64,000 nucleotides of DNA. Source: Peribacillus asahii. GTDB taxonomy: Bacteria; Bacillota; Bacilli; Bacillales; DSM-1321. Of this stretch, positions 1 through 9,469 are shown piece by piece (the stretch's first letter is position 1; each line of letters starts with the position of its first letter). Both the position numbers and the translations under genes were made by a program. The notes under the pieces are model-generated. The model saw only the letters and a list, made by a program, of their open reading frames with translations, searched no databases and had not been told where the DNA came from. Where the stretch lies: the NCBI RefSeq assembly GCF_004006295.1, contig NZ_CP026095.1, forward strand, positions 1,970,001-2,034,000. Reading direction: 5' to 3'.

Positions 1-1
1 A

Positions 2-607
2 GCAGACCGAGATTTTAAAGTAGCTTTAAATGCTCTTAATAGTGTACTAGAGCCGGAACGGAAAGCAAGGTCACAATCTTTTTTTATTAAAAGAGTGGGC
101 AGTAGTTACGGAATAAATGACCAGTCAGCTTATATGCTGGATACTACCATGTTTGAACAATGGATGTTAAGCGGCTTAGAAGAACGTAATCAAAAGCAGG
201 CGAAAGAATATTTAAAAAGAGGATTGACACTTTATAAAGGAGATTATTTACCTGAACGCAAATTTCATGATTGGTGTTTAAATGAACGAGAACGATTATT
301 GGTGCTGTTTCTGAGAGGAGCGGAGAGGTATGCTCAATTAAGTATTGTCACAGAAGCGTACCATGAGGCCATTTACTGGTGTGAAAAAATTCTAGAAAAA
401 GATCGCACTTGGGAGGAAGCATATCGTCTCTTAATGTATTGTTATTATATGCATAACAATCGTCCGCAAAGTTTAAAATGGTACAAAAAGTGCTGTGATG
501 TGTTGCAAGAAGAAATCGGTGTCGAACCACTTGCTGCTACAAAAGAAATGTATAAGATGATTATGGAAGCAACAGATATCACCTTATCCGAAAATGACTC
601 AATCTAA
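2..607 (+). CDS. SARP/BTAD-type transcriptional activator, C-terminal part
   Basis: The reading frame is open to the left window edge, so the gene starts outside. About 201 residues are visible. The first ~35 (ALNALNSVLEPE, then FIKRVGSSYGI) look like the recognition helix and wing of an OmpR-type winged helix. The rest, with LYKGDYLPE, NERERLL, ILEKDRTWEEAYRLLM and EIGVEP, is a bacterial transcriptional activator domain of TPR-like helices, as in SARP regulators. A GTG at 95 could act as an internal start but would cut the DNA-binding domain, so I do not choose it. It sits just upstream of, and on the same strand as, a LIV-type transporter operon that it may activate; this link is inferred from position and from the repeats at 654. 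Domain assignment is fairly sure, effector unknown. Confidence 0.8.
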   Translation, partial: ADRDFKVALNALNSVLEPERKARSQSFFIKRVGSSYGINDQSAYMLDTTMFEQWMLSGLEERNQKQAKEYLKRGLTLYKGDYLPERKFHDWCLNERERLLVLFLRGAERYAQLSIVTEAYHEAIYWCEKILEKDRTWEEAYRLLMYCYYMHNNRPQSLKWYKKCCDVLQEEIGVEPLAATKEMYKMIMEATDITLSENDSI

Positions 608-641
608 GCTGAATGAGGGAAGCCTCGATTCAGCTTTTTTA
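606..641 (+). terminator. Intrinsic terminator of the SARP-type gene
   Basis: AAGCTGAAT pairs with ATTCAGCTT (inner AGG/CCT also pairs), followed by a run of T. It starts inside the stop codon and separates the regulator from the transporter operon. Confidence 0.85.
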
Positions 642-653
642 TTCGCTCCCGAT

Positions 654-676
654 TTTGTAACTCCTTTGTAACTTCC
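654..676 (+). promoter_or_regulatory. Tandem direct repeat, candidate activator site
   Basis: TTTGTAACT occurs twice, at 654-662 and 665-673, with an 11-base period. SARP-family activators are known to bind heptameric direct repeats spaced 11 bp apart next to the -35 region. The site lies about 60 bases before the LIV operon and just after the SARP-type gene. A GATGAT/TGATAT stretch at 686-693 could be the -10. Activation by the upstream regulator is inference. Confidence 0.5.
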
Positions 677-736
677 TTTTTTTAAGATGATATCAAGCAG
701 TAATGGATTTCATTTTTTAAAATAGGAGGAAAACGA

Positions 737-1945
737 ATGAGGAAAATGAAAGGTGCTTTGTTTGTAGTTTTACTTATGATGGTCTTTACATCAGCTTGTA
801 GCTCTGGCTCTTCATCCTCTGAGCAATCATCTAAAGAAGGAACAATCAAAATTGGTGTGCTTGCTTCCATGACAGGGGCACTTGAATCATATGGTAAGCA
901 AACAACAAGAGGGTTTGAGCTAGGGCTTGATTATGCAACGGATGGAACGCGAGAAATCGATGGGCGAAAAATTGAATTCATTATAGAAGATACAGAAACG
1001 AAAGCAGAAGTAGCTGTACAAAAAGCAACGAAACTACTTGAAGAGGATCAAGTAGATTTTCTAGTGGGGTCATCTAGTTCTGTTGATACGCTAGCTGTTG
1101 TACCGCTTGCAGAAGAATATAAAAAAATCTTTGTTGTAGAACCAGCTGTTGCAGATAGTATTACTGGCTCAGAGTTCAATAAATACGTGTTTAGAACAGC
1201 GCGAAACTCCTCACAAGATGCTGTAGCAGGAGCAGCAGCGATTGCTAAAAAAGGAGTGAAAATTGCTACGTTTGCACCAGATAACAGCTTTGGGCATGAT
1301 GGAATAACTGCATTTAAGGAAGCGGCAGAAAAATTGGGAGCAACCATCACTCATGAAGAATTTGCCGATCCGGCTGGAACAGATTTTACTTCCAATATCC
1401 AAAAAATTATCAATGCTAAACCAGACTATTTATTTGTTGTGTGGGCAGGTGCTAATTCTCCTTGGAATCAAATCGCTGATATGAAAGTACAAGACAAAGG
1501 AATTACCATTTCGACTGGTGCTCCAGATATTGCCGCGTTAAAAACAATGAAGCCATTAGTAGGAATGGAAGGATTTAGCGTATATTATCATGATCTGCCC
1601 AACAATGAAGTCAATGATTGGTTAGTAAAGGAGCATAAAGATCGTTTTAATGGTGAGCTTCCTGATTTGTTTACACCAGGTGGGATGAGTGCAGCTATTT
1701 CAATTGTCGAAGCTTTGAAGAAAACAGAGAATAGTACGGATTCTGATAAGCTGATTGAGGCTATGGAAGGAATGAGTTTTGAAACACCGAAAGGAACGAT
1801 GACTTTCCGTAAAGAAGATCATCAAGCCCTTCAAACTCTTTATTCTATTAAACTAGAGAATAAGAAGGGTGTGGATTATCCAGTGCCTGTTTTAATTAGA
1901 GAATTAAGCCCTGAAGAAACAGCGCCGCCGATCCGGAATAAGTAA
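737..1945 (+). CDS. LIV-type ABC transporter substrate-binding lipoprotein
   Basis: 402 residues. The N-terminus has a lipoprotein signal with a lipobox ending TSAC at about residue 21, then a Ser-rich linker. The mature part begins IKIGVLASMTGALESYGKQ, typical of the Peripla_BP_6 fold used for branched-chain amino acids, amides and urea. AGGAGG lies 7 bases before the ATG. It is the first gene of a LIV operon with two ATPases and two permeases and carries solute to them at the outer face of the membrane. The substrate cannot be read from sequence; the linked hydrolase suggests an amide or ester, but this is a guess. Confidence 0.9.
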   Translation: MRKMKGALFVVLLMMVFTSACSSGSSSSEQSSKEGTIKIGVLASMTGALESYGKQTTRGFELGLDYATDGTREIDGRKIEFIIEDTETKAEVAVQKATKLLEEDQVDFLVGSSSSVDTLAVVPLAEEYKKIFVVEPAVADSITGSEFNKYVFRTARNSSQDAVAGAAAIAKKGVKIATFAPDNSFGHDGITAFKEAAEKLGATITHEEFADPAGTDFTSNIQKIINAKPDYLFVVWAGANSPWNQIADMKVQDKGITISTGAPDIAALKTMKPLVGMEGFSVYYHDLPNNEVNDWLVKEHKDRFNGELPDLFTPGGMSAAISIVEALKKTENSTDSDKLIEAMEGMSFETPKGTMTFRKEDHQALQTLYSIKLENKKGVDYPVPVLIRELSPEETAPPIRNK

Positions 1946-1955
1946 ATGTAGTTGT

Positions 1956-2005
1956 ACTCCCCTTATGCCTTTGGACCAGACTGTGAAGGTGTAGGGGAGT
2001 TTTTA
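1956..2005 (+). terminator. Hairpin between binding protein and ATPase genes
   Basis: ACTCCCCT (with TGCCTTT further in) pairs with AAGG-TG and AGGGGAGT and ends in TTTTT. Such partial terminators after the binding-protein gene often let it be made in excess over the membrane parts. That role here is inferred. Confidence 0.75.
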
Positions 2006-2035
2006 AATAGAACATCTTAAAAGGATGGTGAGTGA

Positions 2036-2809
2036 GTGGTGGCGATTCTTGAAACGAAAAATCTAGGCATTACATTTGGAGCACACCAAGCTGTACAGGA
2101 TGTTAGCTTTTCGGTTGAGAAAAATGAATTTAAATCGATTATTGGTCCAAATGGAGCGGGGAAAACGACCTTGTTCAATCTCTTAAGTGGACAATTGAAG
2201 CCAACAAAAGGAGAAATATATCTGAAGGGACAACAAATCACGAAGCGCTCTGTCGTTGAACGAACACGCTTAGGGATAGGGCGTTCTTTTCAGATTACTA
2301 ATGTTTTCTCTAATTTAACTGTATTAGAAAATGTAAGATTGGCTGTCCAGTCACAAGCTAAATTGCGCTATCAAGCTTTTACGCATTATCGCAGCTATCA
2401 AAAATTTGAAGAAAAAGCGTTACATTGGCTGCATGTAGCTCTACTAGATCATAAAGAAAACACATTAGCCATTAATCTTGCTCATGGAGAGAAACGAAAG
2501 CTAGAAATGGCCATGTTGCTTGCACTTGAACCAGAGTTACTCTTATTAGATGAACCGACAGCAGGAATGTCGTTGGAAGATGTACCAGCTATTCTACAAG
2601 TGATTAAAAAAATTAAAGAAGAAGGAGATAAAACGATTTTATTGATTGAACACAAAATGGATATGATTATGGATTTGTCTGATCGAATTATGGTGTTATT
2701 TAATGGGAAACTTCTCGCGGAAGGAACACCGAGGGAAATTATGGACAATGAAATGGTGCAGTCCGCTTATTTAGGAGGTTTGTACGATGAATTCACTTCT
2801 CAGTCTTAA
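2036..2809 (+). CDS. LIV-type ABC transporter ATPase, LivG type
   Basis: 257 residues. Walker A GPNGAGKTT at about 37-45; ABC signature in the variant form LAHGEKRKLEMAM near 150; Walker B LLLLDEPTAG near 168; the H-loop is in LLIEHKMD. The tail EIMDNEMVQSAYLG is typical of LivG. It powers uptake of the solute caught by the lipoprotein encoded just upstream. Two GTG codons (2036, 2039) follow an AAGGATGGTGA ribosome site; either may be used. The stop overlaps the next gene by 23 bases, pointing to translational coupling. Confidence 0.92.
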   Translation: MVAILETKNLGITFGAHQAVQDVSFSVEKNEFKSIIGPNGAGKTTLFNLLSGQLKPTKGEIYLKGQQITKRSVVERTRLGIGRSFQITNVFSNLTVLENVRLAVQSQAKLRYQAFTHYRSYQKFEEKALHWLHVALLDHKENTLAINLAHGEKRKLEMAMLLALEPELLLLDEPTAGMSLEDVPAILQVIKKIKEEGDKTILLIEHKMDMIMDLSDRIMVLFNGKLLAEGTPREIMDNEMVQSAYLGGLYDEFTSQS

Positions 2810-3494
2810 AAATGTTGAAACGTATATTGACCAATATCATATTCTTCAAGATATTTCATTTGAAGTACCAGCTGGAGAAGTAACGGTGCTATTAGGTAGA
2901 AATGGAGCGGGCAAGACGACAACTTTACGAACGATTATGGGCTTAAATCCACCGACAAAGGGAGAGGTAGCCTTTAAAGGAGCAATCATGAACGGGTTGC
3001 CTCCACATGACATTGCCAATAGAGGGATTGGGTATGTGCCAGAAGACCAAGGAATCTTTGGAGAGTTAACAGTTGAAGAAAATATGAAAGTAGCGATTAA
3101 AAAAGAAAGTGATGATGTGATGGAGAGAATGGAATGGATTCTTAATCTTTTTCCAGACTTAAAAACATTTTGGAAAAAGCCAGGCGGACTGCTAAGCGGC
3201 GGGCAAAAGCAAATGCTTTCTATTGCCAGAGCTTATGTCAATGAAACCGAATTGTTGCTGATTGACGAACCAAGTAAAGGCTTAGCACCGATTGTTGTGG
3301 AGAAAGTTATGCATTCTATTCAAGAAATGAAGCAAAAAACAACGATTATTCTAGTTGAACAAAACTTTTTGATGGCCAGTCAAATAGGAGACTCTTTTTA
3401 TATTATTGACGACGGTAGAACGGTATTTAATGGACGGATGCAGCTTCTTCGTGAAGATGAAAGTCTTCGTCGGAAATATTTAGGAATCGCTTAG
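2787..3494 (+). CDS. LIV-type ABC transporter ATPase, LivF type
   Basis: 235 residues. Walker A GRNGAGKTT at about 37-45, the LivF mark GYVPEDQGIF, signature LLSGGQKQM, Walker B LLLIDEPSKGLAP and H-loop region ILVEQNF. It is the second cytoplasmic ATPase of the LIV transporter. The ATG lies inside the end of the previous gene behind TTAGGAGGTTTG. The next gene follows after 10 bases. Confidence 0.92.
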   Translation: MNSLLSLKNVETYIDQYHILQDISFEVPAGEVTVLLGRNGAGKTTTLRTIMGLNPPTKGEVAFKGAIMNGLPPHDIANRGIGYVPEDQGIFGELTVEENMKVAIKKESDDVMERMEWILNLFPDLKTFWKKPGGLLSGGQKQMLSIARAYVNETELLLIDEPSKGLAPIVVEKVMHSIQEMKQKTTIILVEQNFLMASQIGDSFYIIDDGRTVFNGRMQLLREDESLRRKYLGIA

Positions 3495-3504
3495 GGGGCA
3501 TAAT

Positions 3505-4365
3505 ATGGAGCTATTCATTAATTTAACGATTAATGGTCTTGCAACAGGAATGTTAATTTTCCTTCTAGCTGCAGGTTTAACATTAATTTTCGGTTTAATG
3601 AGTGTTTTGAATTTTGCTCATGGGGGCCTTTTTGCTTGGGGAGCATATGCCGGTGTCTGGCTGTATCTATTAACAAATAGTTTTATAGCAGGAATAATAG
3701 GAGCTATTTTCATGGGTATCATTCTTGGTTTTATAACGGAAAAGTGGATTATTCAGCCTGTGTATGGAAATCATGTTCAGCAAATATTGATTACACTCGG
3801 TTTTATGATTGTTCTCTCGGAATTTTTGAAAGTAATCTGGGGACCTAATCAAATTGCTGTTACACCTCCAGCCTATTTAACAGGAAGCTGGGAAATCGGG
3901 AATATTTTAATTATTAAATATCGAGCTTTTATTATTGTGGTCGGCTTCCTCATGTACGCCTTGATTTATTATATGTTAAAACATACGAAGATTGGGCTGA
4001 TTGTACGTGCAGGAGTGATTAATAAAGAAATGGTTCAGTCATTAGGTATTAATATTAAGCGGATTTTTTTATATGTGTTTATGGCTGGAGCGGCTATGGC
4101 AGCATTAAGCGGCATGTTGATTGCTCCATATGCGGGAGTGATTCATGGAAATATGGGGATGGAATATGCGATTCTCGCTTTTATCGTCGTTGTCATTGGC
4201 GGGATGGGTAATATTACAGGTTCCATCTTAGCAGCTACGCTTGTTGGACTTATTGGTTCCTTTATGGCTTATTATGTTCCTGAGCTTTCGCTAGCCGTTA
4301 ATATGCTGATTATGGCTGTTGTTTTACTAGTTAGGCCGCAAGGATTGTTTGCGCTAAAGGGGTGA
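3505..4365 (+). CDS. LIV-type ABC transporter permease, LivH type
   Basis: 286 residues, almost wholly hydrophobic with about eight membrane segments. Conserved LivH marks include LTLIFGLMSVLNFAHG near residue 30, the EAA-like cytoplasmic loop with GLIVRAGVINKEMVQSLGIN and VVVIGGMGNITGS near 230. It forms one half of the membrane channel with the LivM-type gene that follows after four bases. TAGGGGGC precedes the ATG. Confidence 0.92.
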   Translation: MELFINLTINGLATGMLIFLLAAGLTLIFGLMSVLNFAHGGLFAWGAYAGVWLYLLTNSFIAGIIGAIFMGIILGFITEKWIIQPVYGNHVQQILITLGFMIVLSEFLKVIWGPNQIAVTPPAYLTGSWEIGNILIIKYRAFIIVVGFLMYALIYYMLKHTKIGLIVRAGVINKEMVQSLGINIKRIFLYVFMAGAAMAALSGMLIAPYAGVIHGNMGMEYAILAFIVVVIGGMGNITGSILAATLVGLIGSFMAYYVPELSLAVNMLIMAVVLLVRPQGLFALKG

Positions 4366-4369
4366 TGAG

Positions 4370-5377
4370 GTGAGAAGGAATAGATTTACTGATAAAGAGT
4401 CTCTGCTATTTTTGATTATAGGTCTCGCTTTATTCGTATTTCCATTTATTTATGAAGATCGAAGCATGTTAATCCTTTTTACACAAATTTTTATCTTTGC
4501 GATTTTTGCGATGAGCTATGATATTTTACTTGGTTTTACCGGCATTGTTTCTTTTGGGCATGCAATGTTTTTTGGCATTGGAGCTTACTGTGTCAGTGTT
4601 ATGTTAAAGCATTATGAACCAACGATGCTTCTTGTTACTGGGGCGATTATTTTGGGTGTTTTGTTTTCTCTAATTATCAGTTTTGTTGTAGGGTTGATGA
4701 CGCTTCGTTTAAAAAGTCATTATTATGCGATGTTGACGCTGGCTCTTGCTGGTCTATTTCTTGTCGCTGCAGAAAAATGGAGGACCCTTACGTACGGAAA
4801 TGATGGATTTACGTTTCGAGTTCCTGAGTTTTTCCATAGTCGACTTCACTTTTATCTTGTTTGTCTTGTGCTGATGATCATTGTCTATTTTGGATTAAAA
4901 CGATTTATTCAGTCTCCATTAGGAAGAATATTGCTAGCTATTAAGGATAATGAACAACGGGCAGAATCACTTGGCTATCAAGTTTTGCATTATAAAATCA
5001 TTGCGAGTATCGTAGCTGGCGGAATTGCGAGTTTAAGTGGTTCTTTATATGCTTTATCGCTGCGTTTTGTCAATACGAGTGTATTTACGATGGACATTAC
5101 GCTTGATGCTTTATTAATGACGATTATTGGTGGAGTGGGTACATTAATTGGTCCTGTTTTAGGAGCAGCTATTATTGAATTGGCTCACCATTGGTTGACA
5201 GGACTTGCAAAAGTGCATTGGATTTTTGAGCGTTGGCTTATTTTGTTTGGCATTGTGTATATCCTTGCAGTAATGTTTTTTCCAAATGGTATTGTCGGTA
5301 GTGTCCGAAAACTTGTTGCAAAAAAAGGAAAGAAGGAAGATGTATCGACTTCAGAGAATATAGTGAAGGAGGGGTGA
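4370..5377 (+). CDS. LIV-type ABC transporter permease, LivM type
   Basis: 335 residues, multi-spanning. Marks are SYDILLGFTGIVSFGHAMFFGIGAY near residue 50, RILLAIKDNEQRAESLGY (EAA loop) near 190 and TIIGGVGTLIGPVLGA near 250. A charged cytoplasmic tail of about 30 residues closes the protein. The GTG start lies behind AAGGGGTGATGAG. The next small gene starts two bases after the stop. Confidence 0.92.
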   Translation: MRRNRFTDKESLLFLIIGLALFVFPFIYEDRSMLILFTQIFIFAIFAMSYDILLGFTGIVSFGHAMFFGIGAYCVSVMLKHYEPTMLLVTGAIILGVLFSLIISFVVGLMTLRLKSHYYAMLTLALAGLFLVAAEKWRTLTYGNDGFTFRVPEFFHSRLHFYLVCLVLMIIVYFGLKRFIQSPLGRILLAIKDNEQRAESLGYQVLHYKIIASIVAGGIASLSGSLYALSLRFVNTSVFTMDITLDALLMTIIGGVGTLIGPVLGAAIIELAHHWLTGLAKVHWIFERWLILFGIVYILAVMFFPNGIVGSVRKLVAKKGKKEDVSTSENIVKEG

Positions 5378-5378
5378 G

Positions 5379-5558
5379 ATGAGCGGGCAAACAATCGTTT
5401 CATTTATCTTTCGCTTCCATCTCGCAAACACGGAAACATTGACAGAAGAGAAGCAGTGGAGGATTAAAGTGACTCATATTCAAGACGATGATGAAATGAC
5501 CTTCGAAAATCTAGATGATGCCGTAAATTTTGTAAGACAATCGCTTACGAAACGATAA
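5379..5558 (+). CDS. Small conserved-looking 59-residue protein of the LIV operon
   Basis: ATG at 5379, one base after the previous stop, behind GAAGGAGGGGTG; TAA at 5556-5558. The protein begins MSGQTIVSFIFRF and ends NFVRQSLTKR. It has no signal peptide or membrane segment and is rich in Asp/Glu in the middle (IQDDDEMTFENLDDAV). Tight spacing and a good ribosome site make it a real operon member. I do not recognise the family. It could be a small partner of the transporter or of the following hydrolase; no function is claimed. Confidence 0.7.
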   Translation: MSGQTIVSFIFRFHLANTETLTEEKQWRIKVTHIQDDDEMTFENLDDAVNFVRQSLTKR

Positions 5559-5612
5559 AGAAAAGAAATCGAGGGGTGTATTTAGCAAATAGTAGATGAG
5601 GAGATGAAGTGA

Positions 5613-6506
5613 ATGAATAAAGTGGGAGTGGAACTGAAAAGAACGACTTTAGCAAATGGAGAAACATTAGGATACCGTGAAAGAGCAGGCGGAGATAAAG
5701 TGTTACTTCTTGTTCATGGAAATATGACCTCTTCTAAGCATTGGGATCTTTTAATCGATGTTATTCCTTCCTCTTATAAAATATTAGCTGTGGATTTACG
5801 AGGTTTCGGTCATTCGACGTATATACGTCCGGTTGAAAGCATCAAAGATTTTTCAGATGATCTCAAACTTTTTGTTGATCAGTTACAGCTGTCCGAGTTC
5901 AGTATGATTGGTTGGTCGACTGGCGGTGCGGTTGCAATGCAGTTTTGTGCGGATTATCCAGGGCTATGCGAGCAATTAATTTTATTAGCCTCTGTTTCAA
6001 CGAGGGGATATCCAACGTTTGGCAGCCCGGACTTGACGAAACGACTGCAAACACAGGAAGAAGTCAGAAATGATGCTAAGACAATGGCTGTACAACAAGC
6101 ATATGATATGAATAATCGAGACTTTTTGAAGTCTGTGTGGAATACTTTAATTTATACAAAGAAGCAGCCTGATGACAAGAAGTATGAGGAATATGTGGAC
6201 GATATGCTTACACAGCGCAATCTTGCCGAAGTCTATCATACTTTAAATATTTTTAATATAAGTGATCAACATAATGGGTTGCTTCAAGGTAGAAATCAAG
6301 TGAAGGATATTCAAATACCTGTCCTTATATTACGAGGAAGTGATGATTTAGTGATTTCTAAACAAATGGCCGATGAAATCATGGAGGATTTTCATGGCCG
6401 AGCGGTTTTTAAAGAATTGGCGGCTTGTGGTCATTCTCTATTAATGGATAATCTGGATTTGTTATGTAATGAAATTGTTCAGTTTTTAGACAATAAGGTT
6501 CAATAG
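5613..6506 (+). CDS. Alpha/beta-fold hydrolase
   Basis: 297 residues. The nucleophile elbow is GWSTGG with Ser102; the oxyanion loop is HGNMTSS at 35-41; the likely acid is in RGSDD (244-245) and the catalytic His is H274 in ACGHS. DLRGFGHS is the usual strand-4 motif. A cap region lies at about 130-215. It is probably a carboxylester, amide or lactone hydrolase in the cytoplasm. It follows the LIV operon by 54 bases with its own GATGAGGAGATGAAG ribosome site, so it may act on the imported compound. The substrate is unknown. Confidence 0.85.
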   Translation: MNKVGVELKRTTLANGETLGYRERAGGDKVLLLVHGNMTSSKHWDLLIDVIPSSYKILAVDLRGFGHSTYIRPVESIKDFSDDLKLFVDQLQLSEFSMIGWSTGGAVAMQFCADYPGLCEQLILLASVSTRGYPTFGSPDLTKRLQTQEEVRNDAKTMAVQQAYDMNNRDFLKSVWNTLIYTKKQPDDKKYEEYVDDMLTQRNLAEVYHTLNIFNISDQHNGLLQGRNQVKDIQIPVLILRGSDDLVISKQMADEIMEDFHGRAVFKELAACGHSLLMDNLDLLCNEIVQFLDNKVQ

Positions 6507-6526
6507 ACAAAATTTCCAATATTCTC

Positions 6527-6555
6527 TTTACATGTCTATGAATTTATTCTATAGT
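6527..6555 (+). promoter_or_regulatory. SigA-type promoter of thiC leader
   Basis: TTTACA (6527-6532), a 17-base spacer and TATAGT (6550-6555), placed about 30 bases before the TPP riboswitch. Confidence 0.75.
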
Positions 6556-6579
6556 AGTAGTAGAAAAGTTAATATTTTC

Positions 6580-6685
6580 GTACTAGGGGTGTCCAATAAG
6601 TTGGGCTGAGAGAGAAACACGATGAAGTTTCTTAACCCTCAGGACCTGATCTGGCTCATACCAGCGTGGGGAAGTTGTTATCTGC
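6580..6685 (+). ncRNA. TPP (THI element) riboswitch
   Basis: The leader contains the conserved parts of the thiamine pyrophosphate aptamer: GGGGTGTCC, GGGCTGAGAGAG, then AACCCTCAGGACCTGATCTGG and CATACCAGCGTGGGGAAG (shown here in short runs). It is followed by a terminator hairpin and by thiC. In Bacillaceae such a riboswitch stops transcription when TPP is plentiful. Confidence 0.97.
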
Positions 6686-6724
6686 TTTTTTTATGGCTTT
6701 GTGCCGTTTAAAAAACTGACTACT

Positions 6725-6757
6725 ACCGGGTTCTGTTTATACAGATCCCGGTTTTTT
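6725..6757 (+). terminator. Riboswitch-controlled terminator before thiC
   Basis: ACCGGG-T-TCTG pairs with CAGA-T-CCCGGT with a single mismatch, followed by six T. It is the expression platform of the TPP riboswitch. Confidence 0.9.
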
Positions 6758-6790
6758 CATGCCGTTTGGGAATCAGATTTCGTCCTATAA

Positions 6791-8542
<1,752 letters not shown>

Positions 8543-8551
8543 TAGCATCAG

Positions 8552-8584
8552 CAAGCTTCTTTCTTTTGAAGGAAGCTTGTTTTT
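8552..8584 (+). terminator. Terminator of thiC
   Basis: CAAGCTTC pairs with GAAGCTTG around a short loop, followed by TTTTTA. Confidence 0.85.
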
Positions 8585-8780
8585 ATAATGAATAGTTTCA
8601 TAGATTTGGAGCACTTTGTCGATTCTATAAAAAATCAGCTTGGTTCTTTCTTCCTGTGAAATGTTTTTACTCTAACAGGGAATATGGCTCATTTTTGGCA
8701 TATCCTTCATCAATAGCATTGAGACTTCTAAATTTTTTATGATTTAATAGATTGGTGAGAAACATTAATTATAGGATTCA

Positions 8781-9182
8781 ATGGGTGAGGTGCTTAATGT
8801 CGTGTTCGATTCTTCGCTTTCCTCTTTATATAGTAAACTTGCTAAAAAGCAGGATGAGCTTCGACGATTACAGGAAATCATTCCAGAGCTAGAACAGCTT
8901 TATAATGATTTCGCCATAAATGCATTGGCTTGTCTAGAGCCGAGTTTAGCTGCTGATGCTTGGAAAGGGGACATAGCCAGTGATTTTGATGAATTTCGTA
9001 ATAGAGAAGTGTATGATTCTTATAAACAAATTTTAGATGAGCAATTTCCACAACTTTTCTTGATCATTCAGTCAAAAATCGAGAGCTTATTGGAGGAAAT
9101 TCAAGCTTTACATAAAGCAATTGCTGCAGCAGAGGCAGCAGCTCGGGAAGAAAAAGAAGCTAAGGCTTTACAAGGGAAGTGA
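8781..9182 (+). CDS. LXG-toxin partner, YwqH-like (DUF5082) helical protein
   Basis: 133 residues, almost all predicted helix with heptad patterns (LYSKLAKKQDELRRLQEI and a C-terminal AIAAAEAAAREEKEAKA). Such small proteins precede LXG toxin genes (B. subtilis ywqH-ywqI-ywqJ) and are thought to bind the toxin N-terminus for type VII secretion. The start is uncertain: a GTG at 8802 is better spaced from GGGTGAGG than the ATG at 8781. It overlaps the next gene by four bases. Family assignment is by pattern and context. Confidence 0.75.
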   Translation: MGEVLNVVFDSSLSSLYSKLAKKQDELRRLQEIIPELEQLYNDFAINALACLEPSLAADAWKGDIASDFDEFRNREVYDSYKQILDEQFPQLFLIIQSKIESLLEEIQALHKAIAAAEAAAREEKEAKALQGK

Positions 9183-9469
9183 TGCAAGTGAGTAAGGAAA
9201 TCAAAATTCGTTATGATGAAGTGGAAAAAGCACTGAATAAGGTACAAACATCGACTGGACTTATTCAGTTTACAGTACCATCTATTGAAGGCAGCAATGA
9301 ATTAAATGCTGTAATAAAGATAACCGACATCAATAAAGATCTGGCAACGTTGGCTCAAAGCTATCAAGCTCTTTTACTGACAAATATCAAAGCTACTCAA
9401 TCGTCTGTGGAAGCGATGAAAGAAACGGATGAGGTTATTTCAGCGAGTATCAAAAGGAGTCAAGTTTGA
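9179..9469 (+). CDS. LXG-toxin partner, YwqI-like (DUF5344) protein
   Basis: 96 residues, helical, WXG100-like in size. It carries no signal peptide. Starts at 9179 (GTG), 9182 (ATG) or 9188 (GTG) are possible behind AAGGGAAG. Its stop overlaps the ATG of the toxin gene (ATGA). In related loci this second small protein pairs with the toxin's LXG domain for export. Identified mainly by size, helix content and position between the YwqH-like and LXG genes. Confidence 0.75.
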   Translation: MMQVSKEIKIRYDEVEKALNKVQTSTGLIQFTVPSIEGSNELNAVIKITDINKDLATLAQSYQALLLTNIKATQSSVEAMKETDEVISASIKRSQV

